Notes under the pieces: generated by a model
Seen by the model: only the letters and a program-made list of their open reading frames with translations
Database searches by the model: none
Told to the model about the DNA's origin: nothing
In this document: positions 12,699 through 24,227 of the stretch, piece by piece
Numbering within the stretch: the stretch's first letter is position 1
Layout of the letters: the number at the start of each line of letters is the position of its first letter
Position numbers and translations under genes: made by a program
Assembly (NCBI RefSeq): GCF_022376445.1
Contig: NW_025955175.1
Span: 1-64,000 of the forward strand
DNA from: Fomitopsis serialis
Taxonomy: Eukaryota; Basidiomycota; Agaricomycetes; Polyporales; Fomitopsidaceae
Reading direction: 5' to 3'
Length of the DNA: 64,000 nt

Positions 12699-13505
12699 GA
12701 TCTGTACATGAGCATATCAGCCAGAAGTCGACGGTCGAACCTAGCTACATACCTTGGAATCGACTAGCAAAGAAACGCGTTCCTGCTCACAACCTGCCAA
12801 CTGCAGACGCGAAGTAGTCGCATACACGACTTGGAGATCCACCGCCCTGATCAAAACGGGCAATTCAATGTGCAAAGCCGCCAAACTTGCGCAACGAGAA
12901 TACCAACCGTTGTTAAGTAGATGGCACTGCTTTGAGGGAGGCAAGAGAATGAGCCCTACGCCATGTATCTTCTGTGTTATCGCAGCTTACACATGTGACA
13001 ATGGCAAGATAATAAGAACCAATCCACACTGCTGTTTAAGCGACTCCGAGTCGGAGTCTGAGTTCTTGAGATGGCTACAGTGACGGTTGATGTGAGTGGC
13101 TCACCTAGCTAGTTTGTAGCTGCAGAAAGAAGGATCTCGACGCTGAACAGAAGATATAGTTATGCGTAATGAGCATAGACTCGAAACGGCCTGTGTCACT
13201 GACCAAGGGGCCGGCTTGTCACTGACCAGCTCGAGCAACTTTGTGGCGCAGGACCGCGGCGACGCGCGCCTGCACAGACCGGAGAACCGCGGTCACGTGT
13301 GCACGCGTTGTCGCGCGAACACCGCCGCCCGGGCCGGTGGTTTCAACTTGAACGACTCGGACAACTTGCGGACAACTCAACGCCATGCATCCGAGGAAGA
13401 ACCAAATATCGGTGAAGCACTTGCTACTGATCGTTAACTGCTACTGGTAGGCTGACTTTACTGTAACACGATATAGTCAGGCTGCTCTAAAATCCGGACA
13501 ATTGG
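12699..13505. other. intergenic region
   Basis: About 800 bp between the peptidase 5' end and the reductase pseudogene 3' end. No gene is recognisable. Confidence 0.45.
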
Positions 13506-14546
13506 TCAAAGCACGAATGAGATGACGGCTTTCCGCTCGCGGGGTTAGTCTGGGAACCGTGTATGGTACCATATATGACCTCTGTATGCACGCGGAAGCA
13601 TCAGGACAATCTCGTTGATGAAGAAAAAGTGAGGCGGAGCGAGCGTCGCCAGGAATTCACCGGGCGACGCGAACGAAGGGAGCAGTGCCGCCGCGAGTCC
13701 GAAGCCGAGCCACTCGATCCACTCGCTGAGGTAATTGGGGTATGAGATATACCGATAGAGGTATCCGTATGGGATCTCATAGCGCTCTGGCTTGTTGATG
13801 CGCTTCCCTGTAGCGTCGCTGCCAGGCTGTTCATCGGCTGCATCCTTGGGCTTCAGAGTCGATTTGTTGTTGCGCCGGATGTCGAGGAGGATCTCGTCGT
13901 GGACTACGTTTCCAACAAGTCCGAGAGCCCATAGCCCGACGCCTGCCCAGAATAAGGGCCGCGAGAAGGCGTTGGCGAGGTAGGCTTGGGATTCTGGTGA
14001 AGAAAGGTAGGATCCTTAGAGGAAGCCGTTGATTGAGTTGAAGCAAATTGCGGTGCAGCACACGGAGAGATGGGTCTTCGAGCGAGACGGCGTACGAAGG
14101 GGTGATATTATGGCACGATTGATGTAGTGCACCACAACAAGCAACACCACGAAGGTCGATGGGTGCGTGGGGGAGAGCGGTGGGGTAATGCCCCCGGAGA
14201 GAGGGCTTCTCACGTAGGTCCATATTAGCGCCGACGGGATGACAAGCTCGAAGACTATCCATGACTTGATGCCTGTAGTATCAATGAAAAGGTCAACGCA
14301 TGTCGTGTGGGACCGTTACTGATCCTAGCTTACCATCAACGAGAAATATACTGTCCTCTCTCGGGGAGAATCTGCCAAATGGCGCATCGAAGAAGAAACA
14401 TAGTGGACCCCACAAGCATGTGGGGACGACAGTGAACACGGTGAACAGAGCTGGATGATAACAATCATATCAGTTAGAACCGTAGAAGCAATGCCCGGCC
14501 GCAGCCCACCATTGTACCAAGCTTGCGCTCTAGCAATGTCAGACAT
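13506..14546 (-). pseudogene. steroid 5-alpha-reductase-like gene with two in-frame stop codons
   Basis: The locus encodes a membrane enzyme of the 3-oxo-5-alpha-steroid 4-dehydrogenase family. Exon 1 starts at ATG 14546 (MSDIARAQAWYN). A GTGGGC donor and a CAG acceptor lead to ALFTVFTVVPTCLWGPL and DAPFGRFSPRE. A second intron leads to hydrophobic segments (FVVLLVVVHYINR). The C-terminal hallmarks are present: IPYGYLYRYISYPNYLSEW and RAYRGHIWYHTRFPD. Two TAA codons interrupt this frame. One, at 14016-14018, lies between FNSINGFL and GSYLSSPESQAYL, with no splice donor nearby. The other, at 13545-13547, replaces the tyrosine expected after FPD, leaving a coding-like tail down to a TGA at 13506. 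Splice sites and all other codons look intact, so decay is recent, or the stops are sequence errors. Confidence 0.8.
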
Positions 14547-15140
14547 AGGGCTCGGGATTGGGGAGGACAGAGGTGCTTCGACTCGGATGTGAACACGAGG
14601 TGGTCAAGAATCTCAGTGCCAAACACCATCCCATTTGTGCGCCATACATATACACGACGGGTCGTGCAATGACGCGCATCGCCGAGTCGAAGCTTAACGT
14701 TAACCATAGTCAATGTCATGCCATGACGCGCACCGCGCGCGCGCACAGAAGCTTAACCATAGTCATGCATCATGATCCCGACGGCGTCTAGTAGGTCAGT
14801 CGTTCGGACCCGCTCTTTTGGAGGGAAGAGCCGAGGAAATTCTCTAGTCATACAACTTCTAGTGCTCGGATTCGTTCGTCGCTCATGTCCCTGAGATCAC
14901 CACCTTGTCATGCACTCATCGGAGACGGAGAGCATACCAACCTACGTAAGCATTGACCACAGTTCTCGGGCGGGCATGACTATCATCTCTTCAAGTGCAG
15001 AAATTGATAATCCAGGAATGTCATTGCACACTAATTGACACTTCCAATGACCATAAGAAGCGAAGACCGCCCTGCTCTGCACATCAACGTGGAAAGCAAT
15101 CTTCAAATCAGCACGAGGCGAGTATGTACCAAATGCACTC
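14547..15140. other. intergenic region
   Basis: About 600 bp upstream of the reductase pseudogene. It contains a duplicated short stretch with AGCTTAAC and CATGACGCGCA near 14680-14760, but no gene. Confidence 0.45.
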
Positions 15141-16607
15141 TCACCTGTAAGAGTAGTACATCAGCCCTCTGACCCGAACCTGTGCGCAATGAATGTCAAT
15201 GCCTCGTTCTCTCTCTTTCTGTGGCACTGGACTGACCAGTTCACATATCACATAGACCGACAGCTTCCACCCTAGTTTGAAGTCGATCCAATAAGGGCAC
15301 AGAGATGGTGTGAACAGTGAGCGGACGGCCCGCTGCATCGCGTCTTCGCAGTCCAGCCGGTCTTCCTCGGGGCAATGATGATTATGGCATTCACAGTCCA
15401 GCATAAAGGCGCAGATATTGATGACAATCGAACGCAGGCATGGAAGTGGTAATTCGTTCGCGAGTATATGTCCGGGCGACACCCATTCTGCGCGGCGCAG
15501 CGCTATCGAGGCATCGCCTCGAGGCCAGCGAAGACCGATTTTCAAAGCGATACTCTCGACACGCATCATCCGCCTTCGCGAGAGGACGGACAAGAGCGCT
15601 TTCACCGACTCAGACGTGTAGTCATCGTCGAAGTAATATATGGGCTGCAGCCGTAGGACTTTGAGCGAAGGCAGCTCGTAAGGTCTGAAACCGTCTGACG
15701 CGCGTGTCAATTTAGCGATCGATACGACGTGCAAAATGCACTCACCCTCAAGCCAATATATAGGCACATCCAAGCATTCCAATGTTGCTGCACTGCTCTC
15801 TACAAGATGGCACAGGCTACACGCCCACTGGCAGTCCTCCTCCCCCTGGTCGCCCTCGTAGTACAGCACAGGATGCACAATAAGCTCCACAAGGGGCTGT
15901 ATGCGGCCACTGAGCCAATCGCACAGAGCGCAGCAAACAGAATAGGTGCAGTCAATTATCCTGAGTGCGCGTAAGGAAGGTGGGGGAGCGCGCCTACGCG
16001 CTACGAGTAGTTCCTCCCAAACAGCGAGTCTCGTGATGGTGATCTCCGCAAGACTCGGAAGCGAAGCGAGAGAAGGCAGAGGTGTATAGGAACGGGCTGG
16101 TGCCAGGGGAATTCCTTTGGAGCCAATACACGTAGGCGATGCGCAATTCCGTGAGTTTGATGAGCGGTGTCCCTAGCATGATCGGCACGCGTTGGGCAAA
16201 GCTAGGATGGCGCAACGATTTCGGACGAAGACCTGACCGTGACATACAGCGGCGGAGATTTTCTTCGATCGTGGTTGGAACGCGTCGGAGTATCGTTGCG
16301 TTTTCGACCTCCCCCGTCATGCACAATACTTGACTGTGTTCAAAGTTGTTTCGTGATCTACGGGACAGGTACGTGCGGGTGAGGAGCTTAGACCACGTCT
16401 GTTGGAGCCAAGGTGAATTCGGAAGTATAGCTGAAATCGGCTTCGCGGAAGCCATGCTTTGCACGTCAGGCAACAGGCCAATAGAGTCGCGGTGCAAATG
16501 GTCTGGTCTGGATAGGAGAGGTCGCGGTCACTCGCGGCACAGTCGATGATGTGTTCGCATATCTCAAGAGGAATGTGCGGGGTGTCGGAAGCGGAGGCGG
16601 ATTCCAT
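15141..16607 (-). pseudogene. F-box protein gene of a second subfamily, reading frame broken twice
   Basis: The start at ATG 16607 is followed by a short F-box (HIPLEICEHIIDC, then LTCKAWLPRSRFQLYFRIHL). Frame 1 ends in a stop at 16317. Protein-like text then continues in another frame (LLTRTYLSRRSRNN, then RHPSFAQRVPIMLG and TELRIAYVYWLQ). From about 16060 it returns to frame 1 (LPSLAEITITRLAVWEELL) and runs to the stop at 15141, ending RGLMYYSYR. The two shifts compensate each other, near 16376-16391 and 16052-16068. I could not place in-phase introns that would explain them. The product would be an SCF adaptor. It may be a pseudogene, or two indel errors, or introns that I missed. Confidence 0.6.
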
Positions 16608-17444
16608 GAGGCTGTGTTCGAGACCTACGAGTCGTCTCAGGACCTATTCGAGCAGAGAATCGAAACAAGAATAGTCTCACCCGTTGACGAAACAATGTCA
16701 AGCTCGCAATGTCGCGCTGAACAGGTCGGGTCGAGCGATGATGGAGGCACTGAAGAGACCTGCCCCACAGCCTGAGGATGCTATCGCCACTGCGATAGAA
16801 GTAGTACACAAACCTGCACGCTGCAGTACCTTCGAGGCCCGCCCAGACCTCAGCCTCTGGTCACGGACCCGTGTAAAGTACACGTGGACTGTATAAGCAC
16901 CATGCAAGCTCAAAACGCTCCAGAGGGATTCGCTGACACGCTCTCGCCGCAATGAACGAGACGGCCCACCGGCGGTATGTACCCGGGAGTAACACAGAAG
17001 AAGTCACAACTCACGTGGAGTCCCTGGTCAAGAAATTGACTAGGTAGCGGCCACACAACTTGATCAGTGCTTTCCACTGCCGCGATGCGTTTCTCAGCGC
17101 TCTGCCTGCTGGGAGAATTCGGCGGTATAGCCGGTCCGAGTCCGAGTCCGTCGTACACTTCACGTCCAGACCACGTATGCCTAGACATCGTAGAGCATTT
17201 TGGCAGTGTGGTGTCTCGACTCGTGGCCACCGCCGGCGATAGACGTGGGTAGTAGTAGCTCAGCGCTCAGGCTGCGATGGCCTCCTAAACCCGCTTCCAA
17301 CGTACAAACACGCCCACCTCAAAGCTCAAACACACATTCAACAAACCATACAAATACAATGACACATACCACTGCTTCGTCCTCACCCGACCCCGACGGC
17401 CCGAGATTTCACGACACCCCCAGGCTCCCGCTCTCCCCGCTCCC
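16608..17444. other. intergenic region
   Basis: About 840 bp between the F-box start and the alcohol dehydrogenase stop. ORFs on both strands are short and unrecognised. Confidence 0.4.
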
Positions 17445-19088
17445 TCACGGCATGACGACCGCGCGGAAGCGCGCCGAGCCCCGGTGGTCGTACGCCTCCT
17501 GCGCCTTATCGAGCGGGAACTTCGTCACCATCGTCTTGACGCCATTCGCCTTCGCGAACTTCACGCAGTCCTCGCTGTCCGCCGCGACGCCCGAGGGCCA
17601 CCCGCGGATCGACGTGCGCTTCTGGATCAGCGACACTGCACGCCGCGTCAGCTCTGACACCCAAAAACGATACGGGAGCTACGCACTGAGCGGGAGGGTC
17701 GTCTCGTCCGTGAGTGCGAGGATGAGGAGCTCGCCGTTGACCGCGAGCCCGGGCAGGAGCCCGCGGATGACCTCCTGGTTCGGCGCGGTGCACATGATCA
17801 GGCTCGCGCCGCCGAGCTGCTGCAGCGCCTCCGCCTGGTTCACTTTCGAGCCGTCCAGGTAGACTTCTGCGCCGAGCTCCCGCGCGAGCTCCGCCTTCGC
17901 GGGCGACGACGACAACGCGACGACGCGGAAGCCCATCGCCTTCGCGAACTGGATACCGAGGTGGCCAAGACCGCTAGAACAGGGAAGGGGTGTCTCAGAT
18001 GAGCATGACGATGAGGTGAGGGGGAGGAGCGTACCCGATGCCTTGGACGGCCACGAATTGCGGGGGCTTGCAGGTCATGTTGCGGAGAGAGTTGAACGTG
18101 GTCACGCCAGCGCACATGAGCGGGGCGACCTCGGCAGGGTCCATCCCATCCGGAAGGGCGACGACGGCCTCCGTGCGCAGAGTAACATACTCTGCGTATC
18201 CACCGTGGCGGAAGACACCTGGGTACCACAAAATATGTCAGCCCCGGTATTCGTTCTGTAGCGTGTTTTGCTCACCGTTGATGTCCTCCTTCTGACAGGT
18301 GACAAAGTCACCGACTGAACAGCGCTCGCAGGTGTGGCAGTGCCCGCCGTGCCAGCCCCCGCCGACGTGCTGGCCGACCTTCCACTTCTTCTCCGTCGGC
18401 GGGATCGCGACGACGTCGCCGACGATCTCGTGCCCGGGCACGATGGGAAACTTGGCACCTGGCAAGACGCCGTACTTGGCGGCTTCGTCACTATCGGCAG
18501 GCGTGGGTCAGTACGAAGTCATCCTGTCACGAAATTGAAAATGGAGGGGTCAATCTGTCAGGACACAGAAACCCTTGCGGCGATGATATCTGAGTCGGGG
18601 GCATCATGGGACTGCATAGAAGGTTCAAGGGGACACGTTCGGGCAGAGAAGCGGATAGCCGAGGTATTCGGGCGTTCGAGTCATACAGACATACAATGGA
18701 AAGACCAGCGCGTCCGAGCTGCCGCAACGTACGTCCAGCTACTGGACGAGGATTCCGGCGTGTCGCGGTCTGCACGCATGCCCAGCGGTGGCAGGAACCT
18801 ACGCGCCACATAGCGACGCCACAGACGCGTCTTAGCGCGTAAAGCCGCGCATATAGTCAGGTTCCACGGGCGGTGAAGCGGGTGTCAAGACGTAGCTCAT
18901 GTGTTCCCACCCAACCACACCGAGGAGCAAACGCGCGAAAGCGAGGCTTACCTAGCGCAGACACCGCACGCAATGACCTTGACGATGACCTCGCCAGGCT
19001 CGGGGTCGTGCCAGTCGAATGTGATGGGTTTGAGGTCGCCGCCCTTCTCGGTGAACGCGTACGCCTTGTAGCTCTTGGGGTGGGTCAT
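17445..19088 (-). CDS. zinc-dependent alcohol dehydrogenase (NADP-type, cinnamyl/ADH6-like)
   Basis: This is a medium-chain dehydrogenase of 337 residues in five exons (19088-18952, 18490-18276, 18218-18035, 17973-17687, 17635-17445), all in phase. It interconverts alcohols and aldehydes with NADP(H). Zinc ligands are visible: Cys44 in CGVCARSD, His67-Glu68 in PGHE, the structural-zinc cysteines in CHTCERCSVGDFVTC, and Cys154 in APLMCAGVTT. The nucleotide-binding loop GIGGLGHLG is joined across an intron. Resemblance is to the yeast ADH6/plant cinnamyl alcohol dehydrogenase branch, which in wood-rot fungi reduces aromatic aldehydes; the substrate is inferred. Intron 1 is 461 bp, eight times the usual size here. 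A TATA-like element lies about 90 bp upstream of the ATG. Confidence 0.92.
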
Positions 19089-19174
19089 GGTTGTCGACGA
19101 TGAGAGTGCGGTGTGTGGTTGGATGACGGTTCGAGAGGAGGAAGACGATGTGGGGAGGGGAGAAGGGCGCGCTG

Positions 19175-19182
19175 TATTTATG
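19175..19182 (-). promoter_or_regulatory. TATA-like element of the alcohol dehydrogenase gene
   Basis: A CATAAATA element lies about 90 bp before the start codon on the coding strand. It is a plausible but weak TATA match. Confidence 0.35.
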
Positions 19183-21072
19183 CATTCCTGCGACAGGGAT
19201 GACGCAGCGTCCCCAGTGCCGGGCTGGCAGGCATGGAACGCGATCGAGAACGGGATCTCAGACAGTGGACACTGGGTTCGATCGAAGGCCAGGAAATGCA
19301 TTTACTTTGCACGACAACGCATCTTATCCCCATCCATCCCATACTTGGGAGCGACCTATCCGCCAATTCAAGGTTCCTTGATTAGACACAAGATAAGCAC
19401 CACTTGGTGCGACTGGGAGGAGCTCAGAATACCTTGGTTGGTCTGCAACCTTCTTCCCAGGCATGTGCTTCCGCCGCCTACCCTCGGTTCGATTTTTTAT
19501 GGTCAGCCCGAGTATTGGTAGATGCCCACTGTCCACCCGAGAGCCCGCCCGACTCGCCGAGCAGTAGACTGTATCTGACAAGTGCTAGTGAGCGTCCAAG
19601 TGTGAGGGAGCACTGCGATGACGCGGCAGGAGGCGGCCACTCACCCGACACCCCGAATCATTCGGGGAACACTCGGGCATATTGATGCAGATCCTCCTCG
19701 GGACTTTCCAGATCAGGCAAGTATGTGGCTGCTCCGCGTTCGCAGATCAGTTGCAGAGGTTGCCGCGTAATACACGTACGTCGTACCGCAGCGGCAGATG
19801 CGCAGACCTCATTTCAGCACAAGTAAGCGTCTGTGGGTTTGTAAAGTCCGCATCCTTCCCACCGGAGACTTCACCGAGAGTCGCGTTCCTGTCGATTGCT
19901 CCCCGGGACGCGTTCGATTGTCGAGAAGAGTTCGATCGAACAGATGCGGTACGGCGTTCCGCGGGTTGGGTGGGTGCTTGCTGGGGTCTGTAGTTCTTTA
20001 GCGAGGATGAGTGGTTCAAAGGCTCAGGCTGCGGCGAGGGGGAAGGATGGCCCCGCGGCGGACATAAAGAGTCGGTGAGGTCGTCCTAGACACGGATCAG
20101 GCAGCCCGTTTGAGCAGAATGAATGAGAGTGTAGAGTCCTCGAGGTTGGGCGGCCACGAGTACCCTCCGCCAGTGAATACGCAGCAACAGATGCCAGACC
20201 GAAAGAGTGGATTTAGTGAAGACAGATAGGGAAGCCTCCGGATGGCTTCGCATACTATGTCTTCTTCCAGCCCAAGCAGGCGAGGCACCGGACCGCCTAC
20301 ATCATTTACGGCATTATAAGCCTCCACGATATGCACCGTCCACACATACCTGGCTGCTCGACCGCGGGCGCCGTCCTAGCTCTGCGAATACAATCCTCAG
20401 CCTTTGCACTCACGTACGTCGAACAACAGTCATTCGACAGACCAGTCGGACTTGCCCGCCCAGAGGTATCAGAAAGATCATACGCCGTTGCATTGCACGT
20501 AATACACTGGAACAATGCAAAAGAAATGATCACCAATGCGTTATCCCACATCAGACATCCCCTTTAGCCACTGGCAGTCAGCTGTCACGAATAGCAGCGC
20601 CCAACGGGACACAACCGATATGGAGGCGACACACTGACGATCCAGCAATATATGTTATACGTCAGCGTCGGCCCTTCGAGTGGATAGCGGGATGCCGCGA
20701 TGCGTATCGGAGAACCAGACGGTCGAAGGGGGATTGACGCGGACCGCATGATGTGTCACCAAATTTCCGGTCAAGGTCGCCTGTTCTAGACGGTTAATCC
20801 GTTCGCTCGCCCGGAGATGTTGCGGCGGGACCCCCGTCATGACCAGGTGTCGACTCGGAGGGGCTTCTGACCAATTGTCGGTCGTCCTGATCGATAGGCT
20901 GGTCAAGTAGGTCGACTATTCTGAATACCTTCATACACAGTACACGCTCTCGGTCTGAGATTATGTGCAGGGACCTGATTGACAGCATCAGCGCATCTGC
21001 AGCGATCAGTACAGCAGACATAGCCTACCTCATGTGAGCAACGAGCCATATGGGCATCGAGGCTGAGGCTGA
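19183..21072. other. 1.9 kb region without a recognised gene
   Basis: Several unrelated ORFs of 60-180 codons lie on both strands. A minus-strand stretch near 20300-20550 reads protein-like but matches no family I know. No RNA gene or repeat was seen. Confidence 0.4.
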
Positions 21073-22291
21073 CTATAGTGACGTCGCGGCAGACGCGGAC
21101 CCGGCAGGATCCGGGAGGGTGAAGTACGCCGACAAGACGTACATGAAGTCCTCGTCGGGTATCATCGGCGACTCGTCGAACCGCGCTATCGACTCCCTCG
21201 TCAGCGATATCTTCTTCCGCACCGTGTCCGGGTGCATCATCGACCTGCGAAGGAATCACATCCCCAGCCCTCATCAGCTCACGCCCAGAGAACGCGGACT
21301 GCCAGGCGACTCACAGATGCTTGATCAGCCCGTCCCTGCTCATCGCCTTCTGGCGCTGGCACAGCGGGCAGAGCCAGATGAAGCCGCGCGCGGCGGTGCG
21401 GTCCCCCGAGCGGAGCTTCGCGCGTCGGGTGCGCGGCTGCGGCTCCCAGGACGCGCCGTGGAAGTGGAGATGGGTCGGTGCCGTGCCCTCGACGGAGGAA
21501 GGCGCATGGGTGTTCGTCCGATCCGTAACGCCCTCCGCGCAGGACGCAGTTTGAGCCGGGTTGGGCGCGCGTATTGGTGGGGCAGGCTGCAGCCCAGAAC
21601 ACGGGTGTTTGGATGAAGGTTCGGACTGCATGGGGAAAGGTAGCACGAATGCAGAGGGTGCGGGAGTACCTGCATCGGGAGGCTCTGCAGGATGCGTTGG
21701 GAGGCCACTTCGTTCAGGCTCCTCAGTAAGAGGATCTCGTTTCTCGGGGCGTAGCCTCCCTACCGATGGGACAAAATTCACAGCATCCGTAGAAATTGGG
21801 TAGTTTTCCACTCCGGACCGAGCCACACCCTCGTCGGGCGCAGATGCACTCAGGAAGCATGTGCCGAGTTCCACTTCAGCTGCGCCATCTTCATTTGCCG
21901 ACTCGTCATCCGAGTCTTCGACCGCGTCTACTGGCTGCCAACTCGCGGGCCGAAGTCGTGTCTTAGGCCTCACTCCCGGACTAACGTACTGTAAGTATTC
22001 AGCAGTAAACAGGCGATGAGCGGACTCAAAGACTCACCTCATGATCTCCTTCTCTTTAACTCTACTGCGCCCCGGAAGTGCAGCATTCCAAGGGGCCCGG
22101 GGCTTCCAGGTGATCCACGGACGCCCGACCGACTCGGAAGTGATAGTGCAATGGGGGGTAGGAGAGACGTCGGCGCACCCGCCTTCGATGTCTGCTTTGG
22201 AAGCGCTTGAACCAAACGCGTCACAGCGGGCTCGTTTGCAGGGGAAGGTGAAGTACGCGGTAGACTCAGGCTCGGATGAGTTCCGCTTCAT
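21073..22291 (-). CDS. hypothetical protein with a C2H2 zinc finger split by an intron
   Basis: Three exons (22291-22038, 21980-21315, 21244-21073) join in phase to give 363 residues. The first two-thirds are acidic and proline-rich (for example AVEDSDDESANEDGAAEVE) and look disordered. Near the end of exon 2 comes FIWLCPLCQRQKAMSRDG, then LIKHL. Exon 3 supplies SMMHPDTVRKK, which completes a C-x2-C, H-x4-H zinc finger only after splicing. The C-terminus RESIARFDESPMIPDEDF is acidic. A nuclear DNA- or RNA-binding role is possible but only inferred. I do not recognise the family. Support comes from the three phase-consistent junctions and the finger rebuilt across one of them. Confidence 0.6.
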
Positions 22292-22739
22292 CGCGCGACT
22301 GACGCGTCTTGTAGCGAAGGTGAGTGCGATACACTAGAGGGTAGTTACTGGGAATAGATAGGAAGTGACTGCGTCCGGAGCGAAGACACGAGACGATGGC
22401 ACTAAGTGAGTCTTCAGGAAAGTGAACGCGGAACAAATGAGACTCAGACAGCCACCGACGCGGTTTGATACGGTCAGGTGACATGTGGCCGGTTCGCGTT
22501 TCAGACGCGCGTTAAATCAGCCACCATAATCATATCAGCCTGGAGCCACTGCATAACATCCATGCGACGAAAACAGAGTACATAGCGTAGGTAGATTTAA
22601 CACGAAAAACATACTGTCCATACAATATAGTCAACCACCAACCGTCAGTACGATGGTCCCGTACTACTGGTAGTATTTCAAGCCTCCTCTGCAAGCCCCG
22701 GGCCGCGCTCAGGCCATCAGGAACTTGCGCAATCTGTCT

Positions 22740-22912
22740 GACGGCCATCTCAGAGGCTTCAGAAGCCTTCAGAAGCCTTCAGATTGCTTCAGATTGCCTC
22801 AGAGCATCAGCCCTCATGACCTCGATTTCTTTCGATCCTAACTCGTCAGACAGGATCCTCAGAACACTCAGACAGCATGTCAGACTACTCAGCTCGTCAG
22901 CTCGTTCAGCCA
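22740..22912 (+). repeat. left subterminal TCAG array
   Basis: A run of irregular 8-12 bp units built on TTCAGAAGCC, TTCAGATTGC and CTCAG. It mirrors, in the opposite orientation, the array at the other end of the element. Confidence 0.7.
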
Positions 22913-23079
22913 GGACACAAGAAATCAATGAAATCATATATTTTGTATTGTATTCATTGCTACTGCTGTACAAAAGAACACGAGCTACTACTGTCGAGTG
23001 GGTTCACACATGTATCGGGCTCGCTCCCACTCGTCGTGTTCGTACTCGGTGCCCTGGCTCCTTCTCGTGCTGGGATACG

Positions 23080-23155
23080 GCACGCTCGTCCTCCACGAGC
23101 CTATGCACGTCGAGCTGAGGCATGCCGGGCTGTTGCTCGGCGGGCCCTTGCACGC
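23080..23155 (+). repeat. direct duplication, copy 1
   Basis: About 75 bp, with landmarks CCTATGCACGTCG, GGCATGCC and GGGCCCTTGCACGCC, that recur in the same order and orientation at 24148-24227. The similarity extends further to CGTACCAGTGCGCGT near 23230. Confidence 0.75.
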
Positions 23156-23869
23156 CGCGCCGGGTGCCCCGGTGGACCTGTCGCAGTCATGGTCATTTAG
23201 CTGGATCGTACCGGGCTTGGCGAACTAGCCCGCGTCGTACCAGTGCGCGTCAATTCGAGATCAGTATCCGTAGGCGGCCGGCTCTTCGATGCTGTTGGGT
23301 CCGTGCGCGGTATGTTGAGGCTCGTCAGATGTGTGCCTGTTGGGTTTACGCTAGCGGGCTTGTGTCGTCAGCTGGTCGCGCACCGTCAGGATTCACATGT
23401 ACTCACACCTCGTCCGCGTCAATATCTCGTACTTCGGGCCATGCGCCTCGTCCCAGTGCTGTACGTCGAGGTGGCGCAGCGTCCGCGGGATGAGGAACGT
23501 GCGTGTCGACTATCTGTCGGGCTCGCATGCACTAGGCTTGGTGAGCTCGCACTTGCTGGTGGGTCATTGCTCGGCGGACTTACGCGGAGCGGAACTGGGC
23601 GGGCTGGCACTCGCTCGGCTCGGGCTCGTCAGGCTGGTGTCAGTACAGCGGGCGGGCCATGCTCCTCCTCGCTATGTTCGTGCTCGAAGCATATACCCTT
23701 CTCGAGCGTGCACATGACAGCTACGGCCGAGCATGGCTATACCCAGGCTCGACCCGGACCGTCCCGGTACAGACCCGCCACAGCGGGTACGGGTGCTGCG
23801 CGGGTCAGTGGGTCTGGGGGGTCATGTACGGGTCTGTATGGGCGGGCGGGACGGTGAGTGAGCGACACG

Positions 23870-24120
23870 GCAGGTAAGTAGGGCAGCGAGAGGGACACAC
23901 GTGAGAGGGACGACAGGGGGAGCGAGACAGTGGGCGCAGGACGGCAGGCGAGCAGGACAGCGGGCGATGGGGGCGACAGCGGGTTCAACAACAGGCGAGG
24001 AGAGCGGCAGGCGCGTGTAGCGGCAGGCGAGTGGAATAGCGTGTGAGCGAGACGGAAGGCGAGCGGGTGGGCGAGCTAGGGAGAGGGAGAGGGCGAAAGC
24101 GGCTGACCGAGTCGGCGAGC
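23870..24120 (+). repeat. purine-rich degenerate minisatellite
   Basis: Imperfect repeats of the kind GGCAGGCGAG and GACAGCGGGCG on the plus strand. Their complement appears at 25320-25620. Confidence 0.65.
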
Positions 24121-24147
24121 GAGCAAGTTGGCAGAAAACCCAGTAAG

Positions 24148-24227
24148 GGGGGCGTGCCCGTCCTCAACAAGCCTATGCACGTCGGCTGGGGCATGCCAGG
24201 TTGATGCTCGGTGGGCCCTTGCACGCC
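24148..24227 (+). repeat. direct duplication, copy 2
   Basis: The second copy of the segment at 23080-23155, with scattered substitutions. The shared tail TGTACCAGTGCGCGT lies near 24241. Confidence 0.75.

Noticed and set aside
22640..22712. Similarity of the left flank of the 3.9 kb element (TCAAGCCTCC, GGCCGCGC) to the 3' end of the gene at 26665
   Set aside because: The match is short and gapped; it might be a trace of duplication but is too weak to claim a target duplication.
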